Source: JAPKZH01 sp964537875
GTDB lineage: Bacteria; Acidobacteriota; Aminicenantia; Aminicenantales; UBA4085
Length of the DNA stretch: 5,112 nucleotides
Direction of reading: 5' to 3'
Assembly (NCBI GenBank): GCA_964537875.1
Contig: CAZIDN010000142.1
Span: 1-5,112 of the forward strand
Shown here in pieces: positions 4,855 to 5,112 of the stretch. Every line of letters begins with the position of its first letter. The stretch's first letter is position 1. The translations under genes and the position numbers were made by a program. The notes under the pieces were generated by a model that was not told the origin of the DNA, ran no database searches, and saw only the letters and a list, made by a program, of their open reading frames with translations.

Positions 4855-5112
4855 AGAGAATTCTGACGTTATTCGTCTTGATGGTTTTCTTATTGGCGGC
4901 CGTCAACTGCGCGTCTTGGAACAAGACCACGCGGGGCGCTGTGATCGGCGGCGCCGGCGGCGCCGTCCTCGGCGGGGTGATCGGCCATGCCGCCGGAAAC
5001 ACCGTGCTCGGCGCGATCCTCGGGGCGGCCGTCGGCGGAGCGGCCGGCGCCTTTATCGGGAATTATATGGACAAACAGGCCGCGGAAATGCAGCGGGATC
5101 TTGAAGGGGCCG
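4851..5112 (+). CDS. Glycine-zipper lipoprotein, probable OmpA-family (3' end outside window)
   Basis: The first 87 residues are visible. Residues 1-19 form a lipoprotein-type signal peptide (MKRIL, then a Leu/Val/Phe-rich core) ending at Cys20 in LAAVNC. Asn at -1 is unusual for a lipobox, so lipidation is likely but not certain. Residues 29-70 are a glycine-zipper region of repeated G-A-x-I/V-G units (GAVIGGAGGAVLGGVIG, then GAAVGGAAGAFIG), which is predicted to insert in or associate with membrane. A charged stretch NYMDKQAAEMQRDLEGA follows. In YiaD-like proteins this layout leads into a peptidoglycan-binding OmpA domain, which would lie beyond the window edge. That is inference. GGAGG at 4836-4840 precedes the start, and the gene sits behind the mini-ORF and the sigma-54 promoter candidate. 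Confidence 0.8.
   Translation, partial: MKRILTLFVLMVFLLAAVNCASWNKTTRGAVIGGAGGAVLGGVIGHAAGNTVLGAILGAAVGGAAGAFIGNYMDKQAAEMQRDLEGA

Noticed and set aside
4769..5002. Minus-strand frame opposite the lipoprotein gene
   Set aside because: It is a Pro/Ala-rich shadow of the glycine-zipper codons.
1..5112. CRISPR array, retron, toxin-antitoxin or phage-defence system
   Set aside because: No regularly spaced repeats, reverse transcriptase, nuclease or paired small toxin/antitoxin genes are visible.

Overview
The window looks like chromosomal DNA of a Gram-negative, GC-moderate bacterium. The evidence is an outer-membrane-type glycine-zipper lipoprotein, a PilZ (c-di-GMP) protein, a sigma-54-type promoter and bacterial glycogen metabolism. 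Taxonomy cannot be fixed from sequence alone. The general flavour fits Acidobacteriota/Aminicenantota-like or deltaproteobacterial lineages, but that is a weak inference.

Layout. Bases 1-122 hold the C-terminal end of an unidentified plus-strand gene. Bases 123-348 are a convergent intergenic gap that contains a 126-bp nested fold-back element (189-314). Bases 349-2199 on the minus strand hold a compact three-gene cluster. Read in its own direction it is lemA (membrane-anchored helical protein), then a YgcG-type exported TPM-domain protein with a glycine-rich tail, then a small leaderless TPM-domain protein. A good sigma-70-like promoter lies just before lemA. Upstream of it on the same strand (2289-3566) is glgC, an ADP-glucose pyrophosphorylase of the cyanobacterial/plant sequence type, with its own promoter. 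Bases 3567-3789 form a divergent promoter region. From there a PilZ-domain gene (3790-4233) runs on the plus strand behind a perfect TTGACA -35 box. Bases 4234-4824 contain no convincing intact gene. They do hold the isolated C-terminal end of a MgtA-like magnesium-transporting P-type ATPase (about 4575-4685) and a well-spaced sigma-54 promoter candidate (4717-4732). The window ends in the 5' part of a lipoprotein gene (4851 onward), preceded by a nine-codon reading frame with an ideal ribosome binding site that overlaps it as ATGA.

How the genes relate. The lemA/ygcG/TPM trio is a recurrent bacterial neighbourhood of unknown biochemical role in the cell envelope. glgC commits glucose-1-phosphate to glycogen synthesis. 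The PilZ protein is a likely c-di-GMP receptor divergently arranged with glgC. No gene here proves a new defence or mobile system. The most unusual signals are the fold-back element, the broken-off ATPase end and the coupled mini-ORF behind a sigma-54-type promoter.
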